In this document: in pieces, positions 33,330-42,837 of the stretch
Position numbering within the stretch: the first letter of the stretch is position 1
Layout of the letters: each line of letters opens with the position of its first letter
NCBI GenBank assembly: GCA_023525715.1
Contig: CM042016.1
Coordinates: 61,913,882 to 61,977,881 of the forward strand
Source: Cichorium intybus
Taxonomy: Eukaryota > Streptophyta > Magnoliopsida > Asterales > Asteraceae
Length of the DNA stretch: 64,000 nucleotides
Direction of reading: 5' to 3'
The notes under the pieces: generated by a model
The model's database searches: none
What the model saw: only the letters and a program-made list of their open reading frames with translations
Told to the model about the DNA's origin: nothing
Program-made: the position numbers and the translations under genes

Positions 33330-33955
33330 GTCCTGACATCATGTTTGCAGTCTGCAATTGTGCAAGATATCAGGCTGATCCAAGGGAACCTCACCTGGCT
33401 GCTGTTAAGACAATATTCTGATATCTTCATGGAACTACTGCTTATGGTCTGTGGTATATAGCAAACTCTGGTTTCTACATTCAAGCATACTCAGACTCTG
33501 ATCTTGGTGGATGCTCTATTGATCGCAAGAGCACCTCAGGGGGTTGTCAATTCTTAGATGGAAAACTGATCAGCTGGCAATCCAAGAAACAAACTTGTGT
33601 CTCTATCTCCACCGCAGAGGCTGAATATGTAGCAGCTGCAGCATGCACTTCGCAGATCATTTGGATTCAAAGTCAATTGAAAGACTATGCCATTAATATG
33701 AGAAAAATTCCTTTGTTTTGTGACTCTCAAAGTGCAATTCGTATATGCCACAATCCAGTTCAACATTCCAAGACGAAGCATATAGCACTTCGCTATCACT
33801 TCATCAAAAGTCATGTTGAGGTGGGGAATATTGAGGTGCACTTTGTTCACACTACAGAACAATTGGCAGATATCTTCACAAAGGCTCTAAATGAAGAAGC
33901 ATTCACAAGAATCGTTCGAGGACTTGGAATGATAGATGGATCAACTCTTCAATAA
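33330..33955 (+). pseudogene. pol: C1 RNase H
   Basis: After the deletion the frame changes, and the remaining RT end and RNase H can be read to TAA at 33953-33955. Motifs are SDSDLGGCSIDRKSTSG, STAEAEYVAAAAC, LFCDSQSAIRI, HSKTKHIALRYHF and QLADIFTKALNEE. The acidic RNase H residues in SDSDLGG, AEAEY and FCDSQ are present. Frame changes alone make it inactive. Confidence 0.88.
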
Positions 33956-34006
33956 ATTCCAGATTTGTTCACTCTTACTTTGTTCACACAATTTATAAAA
34001 AGAATA

Positions 34007-34210
34007 ATCTCCGCAGACCCCCGAAGTCAATTTTGACTTCGGAGCTCATCGGAGAAAAACAAGCAAAAACACTTGGAATTCAAAAATTACAAAAACACAA
34101 ATCTCCGCAGACCCCCGAAGTCAATTTTGACTTCGGAGCTCATCGGAGAAAAACACTTGGAACTGCACCGCAGCACTCCGAAGTAAAATATCACTTCGGA
34201 GGTCTGCGGA
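34007..34210 (+). promoter_or_regulatory. Hairpin cluster after C1 RNase H
   Basis: A 54-bp unit occurs twice (34007-34060 and 34101-34154), each containing a 10-bp-arm hairpin CCGAAGTCAA-tt-TTGACTTCGG (34021-34042 and 34115-34136). A third hairpin with 9-bp arms lies at 34176-34201. C2 has a similar GC-rich inverted motif at the same place (52731-52771). Role unknown; an RNA structural element at the end of the pol message is one reading. Confidence 0.65.
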
Positions 34211-35989
34211 ACAAACTTTTCTTGTGAATAAACTCTTCAAATTTGAAAACTATTTGAACAAATGTTGACTTCATCCTTTAAGGATAAATATTAAGAGTTG
34301 TTTAAGTCAAAGGAAATTCAAAAACAAGAAAATTCATACCAAACAAAAGGAAAATTCTGATGCACAATGACAAAGTTTAACTTTTCTCTCATGAATTAAC
34401 CAATTAAAGGACAAAACTTTGATTTTAGATTCTGAAAATCATACCATATTGCACTAAAAGGTATTTGGGAATCGACTTGAAACATCGGTAATAAAACAGA
34501 CTTCGAAGTGAGGTCAAGGCTATTTTACAAATTGAAGCCTTGTTTGATTTCAATAACCTTAACATATTGTCTATTTCTAACCACCCTTCGAAACTTGACT
34601 CGCTTCAACTTCAAACGGATCATGTAGCCTCAAAACTACACAGAATAATTCAAGTGCTCCGAAGTTTTCCTCAAAAATAGAACCAACATTGTTTGATAAG
34701 TAAATTTACATCTCTTTTCATTAAATGATACAAAATTGAACTATATGAATATTTTCACTCATAAGGATTGTTTAATACAAAAACAAAAGGCACCAAAGAA
34801 AGAAACCAAATGGTGATGTTATATATCTTCGGATAAGGAAATTCATAACAGAAAACAAAAGCAAATATCAAAATAGAAAACAAGAAAGAAAAACAGAAAA
34901 CAATTGTCAAAAGAAACAAAGACAAACAAAAATCGAAAGATAACCAAAGGAATGTAAAAGAAAAATCAGCATTCAAAGGCTTATTCTTCTGTTTTAAATA
35001 ACAATACAAGGAGCTCCTATAACATAGTCGAGTACTTTGTAGAAGAATATGAACATTTCAAGTAATCTGTCTTAAATGACAAAGTTGGAGTGGTGTACAA
35101 AGTTCAAAGGCTTGTCATCTGAGCTAAGTATCCAAACACTTCAACCGATGAAAAGGAATAAAATTTTCAAATGAACCATCAAAACAATCAAATTCAACTT
35201 CATAAACACTTCTGATGTTCAAATCACTAATGAAAACTTCTTTAAATTTCAAATGCAAAGGATGTTATCTTTATTATATTTGAAAATTTTGAAGCACATA
35301 AGCACAACTCAAAACATGTTTCCAAATGCGAAATCAAGTTAGTGATGGGGTGATTAGACTTATACACTCATGATCGATATTGAATCAAACAGACTTCCAA
35401 ATGAAAAATGGACTTCCAACATGATTCGAATGATTCTGAACATTAACTCGTGAAATCATCTTTTCATAATATTCATGGAAGTTAAGGTCAAACAACTTAT
35501 TGCATCAGTCAAAAGTAAAATCAAAAACTCATAGAAAACCAAAGAGAAAAACATATGGACTTCGGTACAGTGATGAACACTGTGCAATCATTTGTCAATC
35601 ACCGAAGTGACAGAATACTCTTCGGAGTTAATAGTAAAATCGCCGAAGTGATGAACTCTATGCTCCGAAGCGTAACCTCAACGGTCATAATTTTTCATAA
35701 CTGTGAAGTCAATTAAATGTTCAAATGATTTCCACATTTATGATAAACAACAGAGACAAACATTCCCTGAGTCTTAACTGTTCGCGTACAGCCGTTAATA
35801 AGAATTAAATGAAAAACATTAATCATAATGACGTCTCAAAAAGGTAACGGTTCAAATTTTGAATCATTATAACTGACAGCCGTGTATTTCTCCTTTTTGC
35901 AGAGAAAGTGGGACGAGCAGCTGCTGAGGTGTCCTGTTTCTACTGGACCACTTCAAACGTGCATTTAATGACCTAGGGACCACAAATAC
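34211..35989 (+). other. C1 spacer between pol and third ORF
   Basis: About 1.8 kb of A-rich sequence without a conserved open frame. It is homologous in parts to 51000-52700 of C2 (for example the CCTTTGA..GAGCTCCTTGTATT region, reversed). CTTCGGA/TCCGAAG motifs are frequent. The right end holds the promoter of the third ORF. Confidence 0.7.
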
Positions 35990-35998
35990 TATATAAAC
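35990..35998 (+). promoter_or_regulatory. Internal promoter (TATA box) of C1 third ORF
   Basis: TATATAAAC lies 119 bases upstream of the ATG at 36117. A pyrimidine-rich leader follows (ACATTCTCTACGCGAACACAA). C2 (minus strand, TATA at 50935-50943) and C3 (minus strand, TATA at 40487-40497) have a TATA box at the matching distance, and C2 shares the 'TCTTTACGCGGACA' leader motif. Confidence 0.6.
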
Positions 35999-36116
35999 TT
36001 CTCACCTCTTCCATTACATTCTCTACGCGAACACAAAGCTCATCTCTCCTTGCAAAATTACTCTCAAAGAAATTCACAAACTTCTCATCTTCTTTACCTT
36101 CTCCATCTGACCATCA

Positions 36117-39100
36117 ATGGCCGCTGAAGGATCTTCTCAAACCACTGAAGCTATTTCAGTACCTGTTCTTAAAAGCCAATCAGCAAATCTAGTACTACGC
36201 ACCAACCTTCAACTCTACCCTAAGCCCTTCGATGCTCTTGTTGAATGCTTGAAGAGATCGATTCTTGGCTATGTCCTAACCTGCACACCATCGATTCCAG
36301 CAGCACTTGTTCACAGGGCACATTACACCTCGAATGCCCTGTTCGACACGAACAATCATGTAAAAGCTGTATTCTTCGAAACCATAGACATAAAGGGAAA
36401 AACTAAGAAAGTGCAACTGACCAAAGAAAAATTTGCTGAGGCTCTTCATCTTCCCATCTACGATCCTAAGGAGATTGTGACTCCTTCTGCTGAGCAACTC
36501 GTAGATATGTTCAATGAAATGGGATACTATCCCCGACTCGAAAAGATCAGCCTGTTTAAAAAGAACCAATTACCCGATCTATGGAGATACTTCTTTAGTA
36601 TCTTCCTCAGATGTCTGTCTGGAAGAACTTCATGATTAGATTCTGCAAGTGTGGCGTTTCAGAGCCTGCTCTTCGGAATCTACCATGATGTCAAAGTTGA
36701 TTACGCCTCTATTCTGTGGACTGACTTCTGTTCACACATCAATCATAGTCTGAAGGGGACTGAAATTTCAAGTGCGAGGTTCTGGGCAATTGTTGTTCAT
36801 GCCCATTATCAAAAGACTTGATATGTGGCAGATGTCTCTCTCCCCAAAATGAGGTACACTCCAATCACTGTATCGCCATTGGATGATGAACCCGCAGTCT
36901 ACTGTGCGCAAATTCCTATTGCCATGCTCTCCAAGGTTCCCATGGAATGTATTGAAGTGAGCTCTTACCGCAACACCTTGGTGATTCCCTATCCTACACG
37001 TGATCTGAGCAAGGAGACATCTGTGAAAGAAATCCCTAAAGGAAAAGGGAAGAGGAAAATGGCGGGTGGACCCAGTGGTCCTAAAAAAGAAGAGAAGAAA
37101 AGAAAAACTTCGGTGAAAACCACACCGAAGAGAAAACAGCCGAAGAGGCAAAGAAAGATCATGGTTGTGGATGAGTCTTCGGACTTAGAAAGGACTCCAT
37201 CCACAGTCCATGAAGAAGAACAACAAGAAGAAATGCTTGATGATCAACCTTCTTCTCCTACATCACCACCTAGAACAACTAAACCACCTACACCACCACG
37301 AACAACTGTCCCTACTTCACCACCAAAAACAACCAGAACTGAAACACCTCCGCATACAATTCCTCCTCCACCTCCACCAACAACTGCTCCTCCAACTTCT
37401 GAAGTACCCATCTCTGGTATTGATTTTTCATTACCTGAGTTTGAATTACCCATTTCACCACCAAGACAAAACCCCACTTCAGCAGCACTCTTCGAAGCTT
37501 TTCACATGGCTCCGTTGAATGTTGAAGGAGAATTAGAAGAAGACCTACCAAATGAAGGCTTCGTACTAATGAAACAGTACAAAGTCCTCAATTCCAAGCT
37601 TGACACGCTCATTCAAGCTCAAACAGGATTCGACCCCACAAAGCCGACCATTGGTGATATCTCCGATGAGATAGAGTCATTGGAGTTCACTCTATCCAAA
37701 GGAATAAAGGAGTCTGTCGATAGTCTTGAGAAGAAGCTCTTGGATGAACAAAATAAGATCCAATCTTCCTTCGAAAAGAAGCTGGAATCAGCTGTTACCT
37801 CCATCAACAAGAAGGTTGATGCTTTCATTGAGAAAACCGATAAAACAAACTCCGAAGTCATGAAAACCTTGCAAGGACTTCGGAGTGAAATCCAGGAAAG
37901 TACCAAGCTTGAAAAACAGCTTGATGAGGCCAGAGCAAAAATTGACGAGCTCACTGCCGCCCAAACCTCTTCGGATGTCACCAAATTTACAGAGGAATTA
38001 CAACGAACAAATGCAGCTCTCACACAAGATTTGATTACAAAACTGAGAGTTGCACTTCAGCCTCTGATAAATTTCTCTGACAGATTGTCTAGGCCACAGG
38101 GCATGCCTAGACAGATCCCTGCAGCCACTACAGGTCCTACAACCTCAACTATCACAACCATTGGCATGGGTGCTAGTGGATCGGCTGGTGCTGGAAGTTC
38201 AACAGACCGATCACTAGAAAATATCATTGCTCCACACATGGAAGATATATACAAGGCCAGAAGAGCAGACTACGAATTGATGATCAAAATAAATGAATTT
38301 GCTCGAAATAATGGTGAGTGGACAATTGAGACAATCAAGCTGTTTGGATTTCAAAATCCAAATGTACTTAATAGACTTCCTCATCAGAGTTTTGCAATTG
38401 TTGACTCCGAAGACATCCAGCTTGATATTCCATTGAATCCGAAGACTTTTGCTTTCCTTCAATTCGTTACTTCGGTGCCAGAGGATCAGAAAGCAAGTTT
38501 TTGGACGAATAAAATAAACTTTCATGCCAAATACATTCAAAGGCAAAAGTATGTTTGGAGCCTAAACAAGATCAAGAAAATCATTTCAATAAAAGAAGCT
38601 GAAAATTATTTGGGCTTCAGAAATTATGAATTTCTTGTGCTCAGGGGGGCAGACGAAGTTGAATCCAGGTTTTCAATAGCTGACTTTCCCATCATGAATC
38701 ATATGGACTTCATCCAGATTCTTGATCTTCTGCGAAGCGGGGGTCCTGCTCATGCTGAAATGTCTACCATTGCTATCAAAAATCACCTTTTGGGCTTCCT
38801 CAACAATTATCTTCACCGATTTGCAAAGCATGACCTGGAGCTATGTTCCTACTACAGACATCCCTTGAATACTCCTCCTGTTGTAGTTCGGAACATTGCT
38901 AGATTCAAAAATGGAGAGATCTTAGACGAACCTTATGGCGTAGTTTTCAAAGGACTTCGAAATGAAACCGAAGTCACAATCAAGTTCTTTGATATTGACT
39001 ACATAGGCCTCCATCCCTCCTCCTTTATTTCAGGAATGATTTCTCACGTGAACGCCTGCCATGCAAATTCAACTGAGAAAAAGAAGAAGTTCATAGACCA

Positions 39101-39167
39101 TATGAACTGGTATCTTGCTGTGAGAAAGACTCTGAAGCGAGCTTACAAAAGAAACTTTCAAGTATAG
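36117..39167 (+). pseudogene. C1 third ORF (env-position, about 1000 codons, two stops)
   Basis: The ATG at 36117 opens MAAEGSSQTTEA. An N-terminal globular block follows (YPKPFDALVECL, IPAALVHRAHYTS, QLVDMFNEMGYYPRL). After a TGA at 36633 and another near 36821 (Gly and Asp in C2) the frame is open to 39167. It has a basic Lys-rich stretch, a Pro/Thr-rich tract (about 37250-37400) and a Leu/Lys/Glu coiled coil (about 37650-38050). A conserved C-terminal block has FSIADFPIMNHMDFIQIL and KNHLLGFLNNYLHRFAKHDLE. No enzyme motif, signal peptide or transmembrane helix was recognised. Env-like ORFs of Sireviruses occupy this place and also carry coiled coils, but homology was not tested. Confidence 0.75.
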
Positions 39168-39187
39168 ACTTCGGATACACTTCACAC

Positions 39188-39198
39188 AAAGGGGGAGA
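39188..39198 (+). other. Polypurine tract of C1
   Basis: AAAGGGGGAGA, one base before the 3' LTR. The AGGGGGAG core recurs three times in the IN-RT linker. Confidence 0.85.
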
Positions 39199-39199
39199 T

Positions 39200-39709
39200 T
39201 GTTGAGAAATTTTGTGATGAAGTGTTGACATATCCGAAGTCCAACCCATAAAGAAAACCCTGAAGTGACTAAACAGGAGAAGACACCGAAGTCTAAAAAC
39301 TCCGAAGTGCAATGCATAGAGGATCCGAAGACTTGACAGTCTGTCATTTTGTCTTTTGTGTGCACGCGTATAGTACAATACGTGTTGCATGAATCTTGTA
39401 TCCTATTGGCTAGTACACTGATAGGATATTCTCTGTAATAGGTGTACTATTGGTATCTCTGATTCAGTATAAATATCAGTGATACCATACCGTGTCAAGT
39501 GTGAGATTACGATATTAACTTACGAGAATTGTATATCTCCAAGATAGAAAACCCTATTGTAAAACCAAGTTCTAATCAAAATCATTCGGCATATGTTATT
39601 CATATTACACTGTTCAATTAGCTTAGTTGCATTCTAATCGTGTGATTGATTGTGCTATTGATTGCATATCTATATTAGTTCATCAAATCTCATATTTCAA
39701 CTCCCAACA
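39200..39709 (+). repeat. 3' LTR of C1
   Basis: 510 bp, at a constant offset of 13166 from the 5' LTR. It differs at about four positions, all in the first 110 bases. It is followed by the target-site duplication GCGTA (39710-39714). Confidence 0.95.
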
Positions 39710-39714
39710 GCGTA

Positions 39715-40283
39715 TTTTTATAATTTTGAAGAAATGATCATATAAATAAATATTACATATAAAAACATTGGTAAACATTTATTTAGATTGATCCATAACT
39801 CGTTAGATGATGGTATACACGTTTAAAGGCAGTATTCTTCCGAATACGCGATTTTTAGCATTTTACCGAAAAATATATTTGGCTATGAAATTAAATACTA
39901 GACAATATTGTGCTTCATAATATATGTTTCGTTATCCATGTATACATTTATCGTACAACGATTTAACTATTGTAACTTTCACATACGAACTCCGTTTTCG
40001 ACGTTCTATATGTCCATGGGTTCGTATTTACGAATACATCGTTTTATGAATATTATTAATCCCAAAATAATATTTGTATGATTATCAAATTTTACGCTAA
40101 TTTAGTTTATTATCCGTATTTACAGCATTTGCTTGATAATTGATTTGAATTAGCATACGTAGTATTATAGTATCTAATAATACATCGTAAAGGTTATGAA
40201 AAATTACATTTCCACATATTGACTTAACTTACGCTTCGGTTGAATTAGGTTGACTTTTGTTGACCAAATTGGCAGTTGTCACA
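39715..40283 (-). repeat. Solo LTR S2, right part
   Basis: Continuation of S2 after the C1 insertion, ending GTTGTCACA. The next five bases, TTAAC, repeat those before 24226. Confidence 0.85.
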
Positions 40284-40342
40284 TTAACAGCAACCATGAT
40301 TGACATAGCAGATTGGTCGTTGAAATAAGATGATTCTGCCAT
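40284..40342 (-). pseudogene. Start of copia C3 third ORF
   Basis: The minus strand opens with an ATG at 40340-40342 (codons Met-Ala-Glu-Ser-Ser). When S2 and one TTAAC copy are disregarded, the frame runs on into 24220 and aligns with the N-terminus of the C1 third ORF. This supports both the S2 boundaries and the reading frame. The gene body is at 20967-24225. Confidence 0.7.
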
Positions 40343-40367
40343 TGTTGAAGCTTTGAGGATGATGAAC

Positions 40368-40369
<2 letters not shown>

Positions 40370-40431
<62 letters not shown>
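40370..40431. repeat. (GA)n microsatellite
   Basis: About 30 AG dinucleotides, which are CT repeats in the leader of the minus-strand C3 third ORF, between its TATA box and ATG. The C1 and C2 leaders are also CT-rich but not as a pure repeat. Confidence 0.95.
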
Positions 40432-40436
<5 letters not shown>

Positions 40437-40486
40437 GTTTGCTACAGATGGATATGAGAACTGTAGAGAGAAGAAACCGTTGAACT

Positions 40487-40497
40487 CTTTTTATATG
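40487..40497 (-). promoter_or_regulatory. Internal promoter (TATA box) of C3 third ORF
   Basis: The minus strand reads CATATAAAAAG about 145 bases upstream of the third-ORF ATG, a little farther than in C1 because of the CT microsatellite. It points away from the Agenet promoter at 41923. Confidence 0.5.
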
Positions 40498-40674
40498 TTT
40501 GGGAATTAATGAGTGGAGAGAGAAAATCCGAAAAATTTTGTTTCAGTTTCCCACATATTTCGCCTATTGATTGGACGTTTTCCCAAAAAATAGGCATGTC
40601 AGGCGCGTGAGTGCAGATATAGCAACAGCAATGATGACGCCGTAACTGACACGCATATGTTACGTCACCAATTT

Positions 40675-40982
40675 TCAAAACTTCCCGCCTAAGGAAGCGT
40701 TATCACCAAGTAACCTTCATTTTACTGAATCAGCATGAAAGATCTGTCAGTACCATCAAAACCTTTCGGAATGAAACCACAGTTAGAAAAAACAAAGTGA
40801 TTTTTGTGCCAGAGTGTGCCAAAGAAAAAGAAATAAAGCAATTTAAATATCTAGGATTATGTGATGTCAGAGTTGACATGAAAGCAGATGGATCCCAAGC
40901 AACGATCTCTTCCTTCGGAATCAAGAGAGATTTAGATGTGCTTGCTTGGTTTCTCGTTGAATTACCATCACTTGTTTGTTAA
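40675..40982 (+). pseudogene. Unrecognised ORF remnant upstream of the Agenet gene
   Basis: An open frame without an evident ATG start runs through NKVIFVPECAKEKEIKQF and KYLGLCDVRVDMKADGSQ and stops at TAA 40980-40982. The last 35 codons are also open in the relics at 4797-4901 and 125-229, with most residues conserved despite DNA differences. I do not recognise a family. It lies on the Agenet strand, antisense to C3, and could be a second captured gene fragment or an upstream part of the same one. Confidence 0.4.
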
Positions 40983-41922
40983 GAAACAGTGAAAGGTATC
41001 TTTTAAGTGTAGGCTTCATGGGTGGCTTATTCTTCCAACGAAGTCCGAAACTTAACATAAGTCTGAAATCGGAAGGAAGTAGTTGTTTGACCAGTATAGC
41101 CATTAATAACAAGTAAGGTTGGTTGTGTTTTGAGTAACTATATATTTCGGAAATCTCTTGTAAAATAAAAATTGGGTCTGACTGGGAACAAATGTCTTAG
41201 GTCTAGAACATCTCATTAATATCACTGAAAAATTAAAAATCGAGATTTCACGAATTGAGCTGTCAATTCAGAAAGGTAATTCGGATTTTTGGGTTTCATT
41301 CGGAATGGTGGTGATAACAATTTCGAGATCATAAACACAGTTGTTGTGTAACCATCAACTCTCAGTGGTACTGCTGAGAATCTTCATAAGGGTTATGTTC
41401 ACATGAAAGTGAAAGTTATGGAGAAGAATAGATTGGTAAAGAAAGGTCGGGAGTGTCACAGCTAATCATGGTGATAATGATTTGCGATCATAAACTAGAT
41501 TTTCTGTAGCCAGATATCGAAACTGGTTTTGTTCCAATAATCATTGGACTACATTTATTGGTACCAAAAAAGATACAAAGAGGTCAACCGTCAATACCTT
41601 GTTACATTCTTAAATTCACGAATGAATTTACCATGATATCTAAAAAAATTGTGAGAGAGGGCGAGCAGATAGGAAAAAAGAACTGGAAGAGATTTTGTGA
41701 TGATGATAGTGCCAAAATGTCAGGGACATGTGGCAAACATCAATGGTTACAATCTGGGATAGAGAGTGTCAGAGTTGCAGGCAGGATATAAATCCCCGTC
41801 AAATCAAAGATCTCTGACAGGATCACCTTGAGAAGTACAAAAGGTGATCTGTCAAATCAGAATAACTGCAGAGAGAGTATATCATCTTCAAAAATGGAAG
41901 TCTCAATATTGTTGCACATGTC

Positions 41923-41929
41923 TATAAAA
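41923..41929 (+). promoter_or_regulatory. TATA box of Agenet gene copy c
   Basis: TATAAAA, 66 bases before the ATG at 41995. It is flanked by GTTGCACATGTC upstream and a purine-rich leader downstream, as in the copies at 5802 and 1130. Confidence 0.6.
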
Positions 41930-41994
41930 GGAAAAGGAGAGTAAGATGTACAAAGCACACAAGAAAAATATACAATAAACATATACTCTCAAAA

Positions 41995-42411
41995 ATGGTT
42001 GTCAGTCCTTTTAGACGATGGGATAAGGTGGAGGTTAAACTTATGAAGGGAGAGTTCAGCGGAGGAACATATGGAGGAGTCATCATTCGGGTATGGTCGC
42101 AAAGATATGAGGTGCGGCTAACATCCCTGACAGATGGAGATACGGGAGGACCAAAGGTGGTGCACGTAGGTTTTGGAGCACGTCAGCCAGTTCCACCAAA
42201 GGTGTTGGCGTATTTCAAGCCTTTTGACATGGTTGAAGTGTGGTATCGAAGGGGATGGTGGCCAGCAACAATCTTGAGAGCAACATTTCAGAATTAGTTT
42301 GTTGTGAGGTTCTTGGATGATGTTCAGCTCTTTGTGGATGAAAGCGAGCTGGGGATTCATTAGATGTTCTCTTTGGGAAATCCTTCCATGTGGCAGTATT
42401 TTAAACGTTAG
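41995..42411 (+). pseudogene. Agenet-domain gene, copy c (antisense inside copia C3)
   Basis: The ATG at 41995 opens MVVSPFRRWDKVEVKLMKGE. It continues with two Agenet-like halves: GGTYGGVIIRVWSQRYEVRL, then PVPPKVLAYFKPFDMVEVWY and RRGWWPATIL, and ends with a third strand set FLDDVQLFVDESELGIH and MWQYFKR. That is close to the plant Agenet/DUF724 pattern (F..WD.VEV, Pro-Pro turn, GWW, ESEL..H). Total 139 codons with only two in-frame stops, both TAG (42295 and about 42361) where copy b has CAG. Plant Agenet proteins bind chromatin or RNA. The gene sits between C3 pol and its third ORF, on the opposite strand, with its own TATA box. Confidence 0.65.
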
Positions 42412-42837
42412 AAACAAAATGTTAAATCGTACTATGTAATCTGTTATCCTTTTGATGAATGAAAAATATTTTTGTTAGTTTTATGTTTTTCAAAGTAAGT
42501 AAAGAAAAATCATAGAGAAAGGAAAAATAAACTAATAAGAAAAAATAAAAACTACATAAAAAACAGAAATAAACATGAATTAAAAATAAAAGAAATAAAA
42601 ACTACATAAATGAAACACAATATTTTTCAATTTTGATTTTCTGAAAAAGTATAAAAATGGTAATGAAAATATTTTTGTGATTTTTGTTTTCTGAAAAAGA
42701 GTAATAACAGGAATGAGAAGAAACTAACGTACAAAAGGATATACAAAAATGTTCCGAAATCAACGCTAGATTTTCTGATTCTGAACCGTCCCGAGCCTCG
42801 GAACCCTTCGGAACGTGAACAGTAACTTTTGATAAGG
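42412..42837. other. A/T-rich spacer between Agenet gene and C3 pol
   Basis: Non-coding, with (AAATAAAA)-like runs, corresponding to 6300-6663. The right end (about 42775-42815) has CCGAGCCTCGGAACCCTTCGGAAC, in pieces able to form hairpins, just downstream of the pol stop codon. Confidence 0.6.

Larger units (their letters stand above)
26034..39709 (+). mobile_element. Full-length copia retrotransposon C1 (Sirevirus-like, 13.7 kb)
   Basis: Two 510-bp LTRs (26034-26543 and 39200-39709), a tRNA-iMet PBS, a PPT and a perfect 5-bp target-site duplication GCGTA (26029-26033 and 39710-39714) bound the element. Internal order is gag, gag C-terminal region, PR-IN, RT, RNase H, spacer with hairpins, internal promoter, third ORF. 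By eye the LTRs differ at about four of 510 sites, so insertion is recent. Nevertheless the coding region has at least seven lesions (stops at 27322, 29172, 32382, 36633 and about 36821; a 1-bp frame loss near 28165; a deletion of roughly 25 bp near 33329). Lineage is inferred from the WYMDSGCSRHMTG protease motif, the long gag and the extra 3' ORF. Confidence 0.93.

Noticed and set aside
37244..37551. Gly/Val-rich and related minus-strand frames
   Set aside because: Complement of the Pro/Thr-rich tract of the C1 third ORF.
36117..39167. Calling the third ORF a true envelope glycoprotein gene
   Set aside because: Position fits, but no signal peptide, transmembrane segment or cleavage site was seen, and the C-terminus lacks a hydrophobic anchor. 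Left as an env-position ORF of unknown function.
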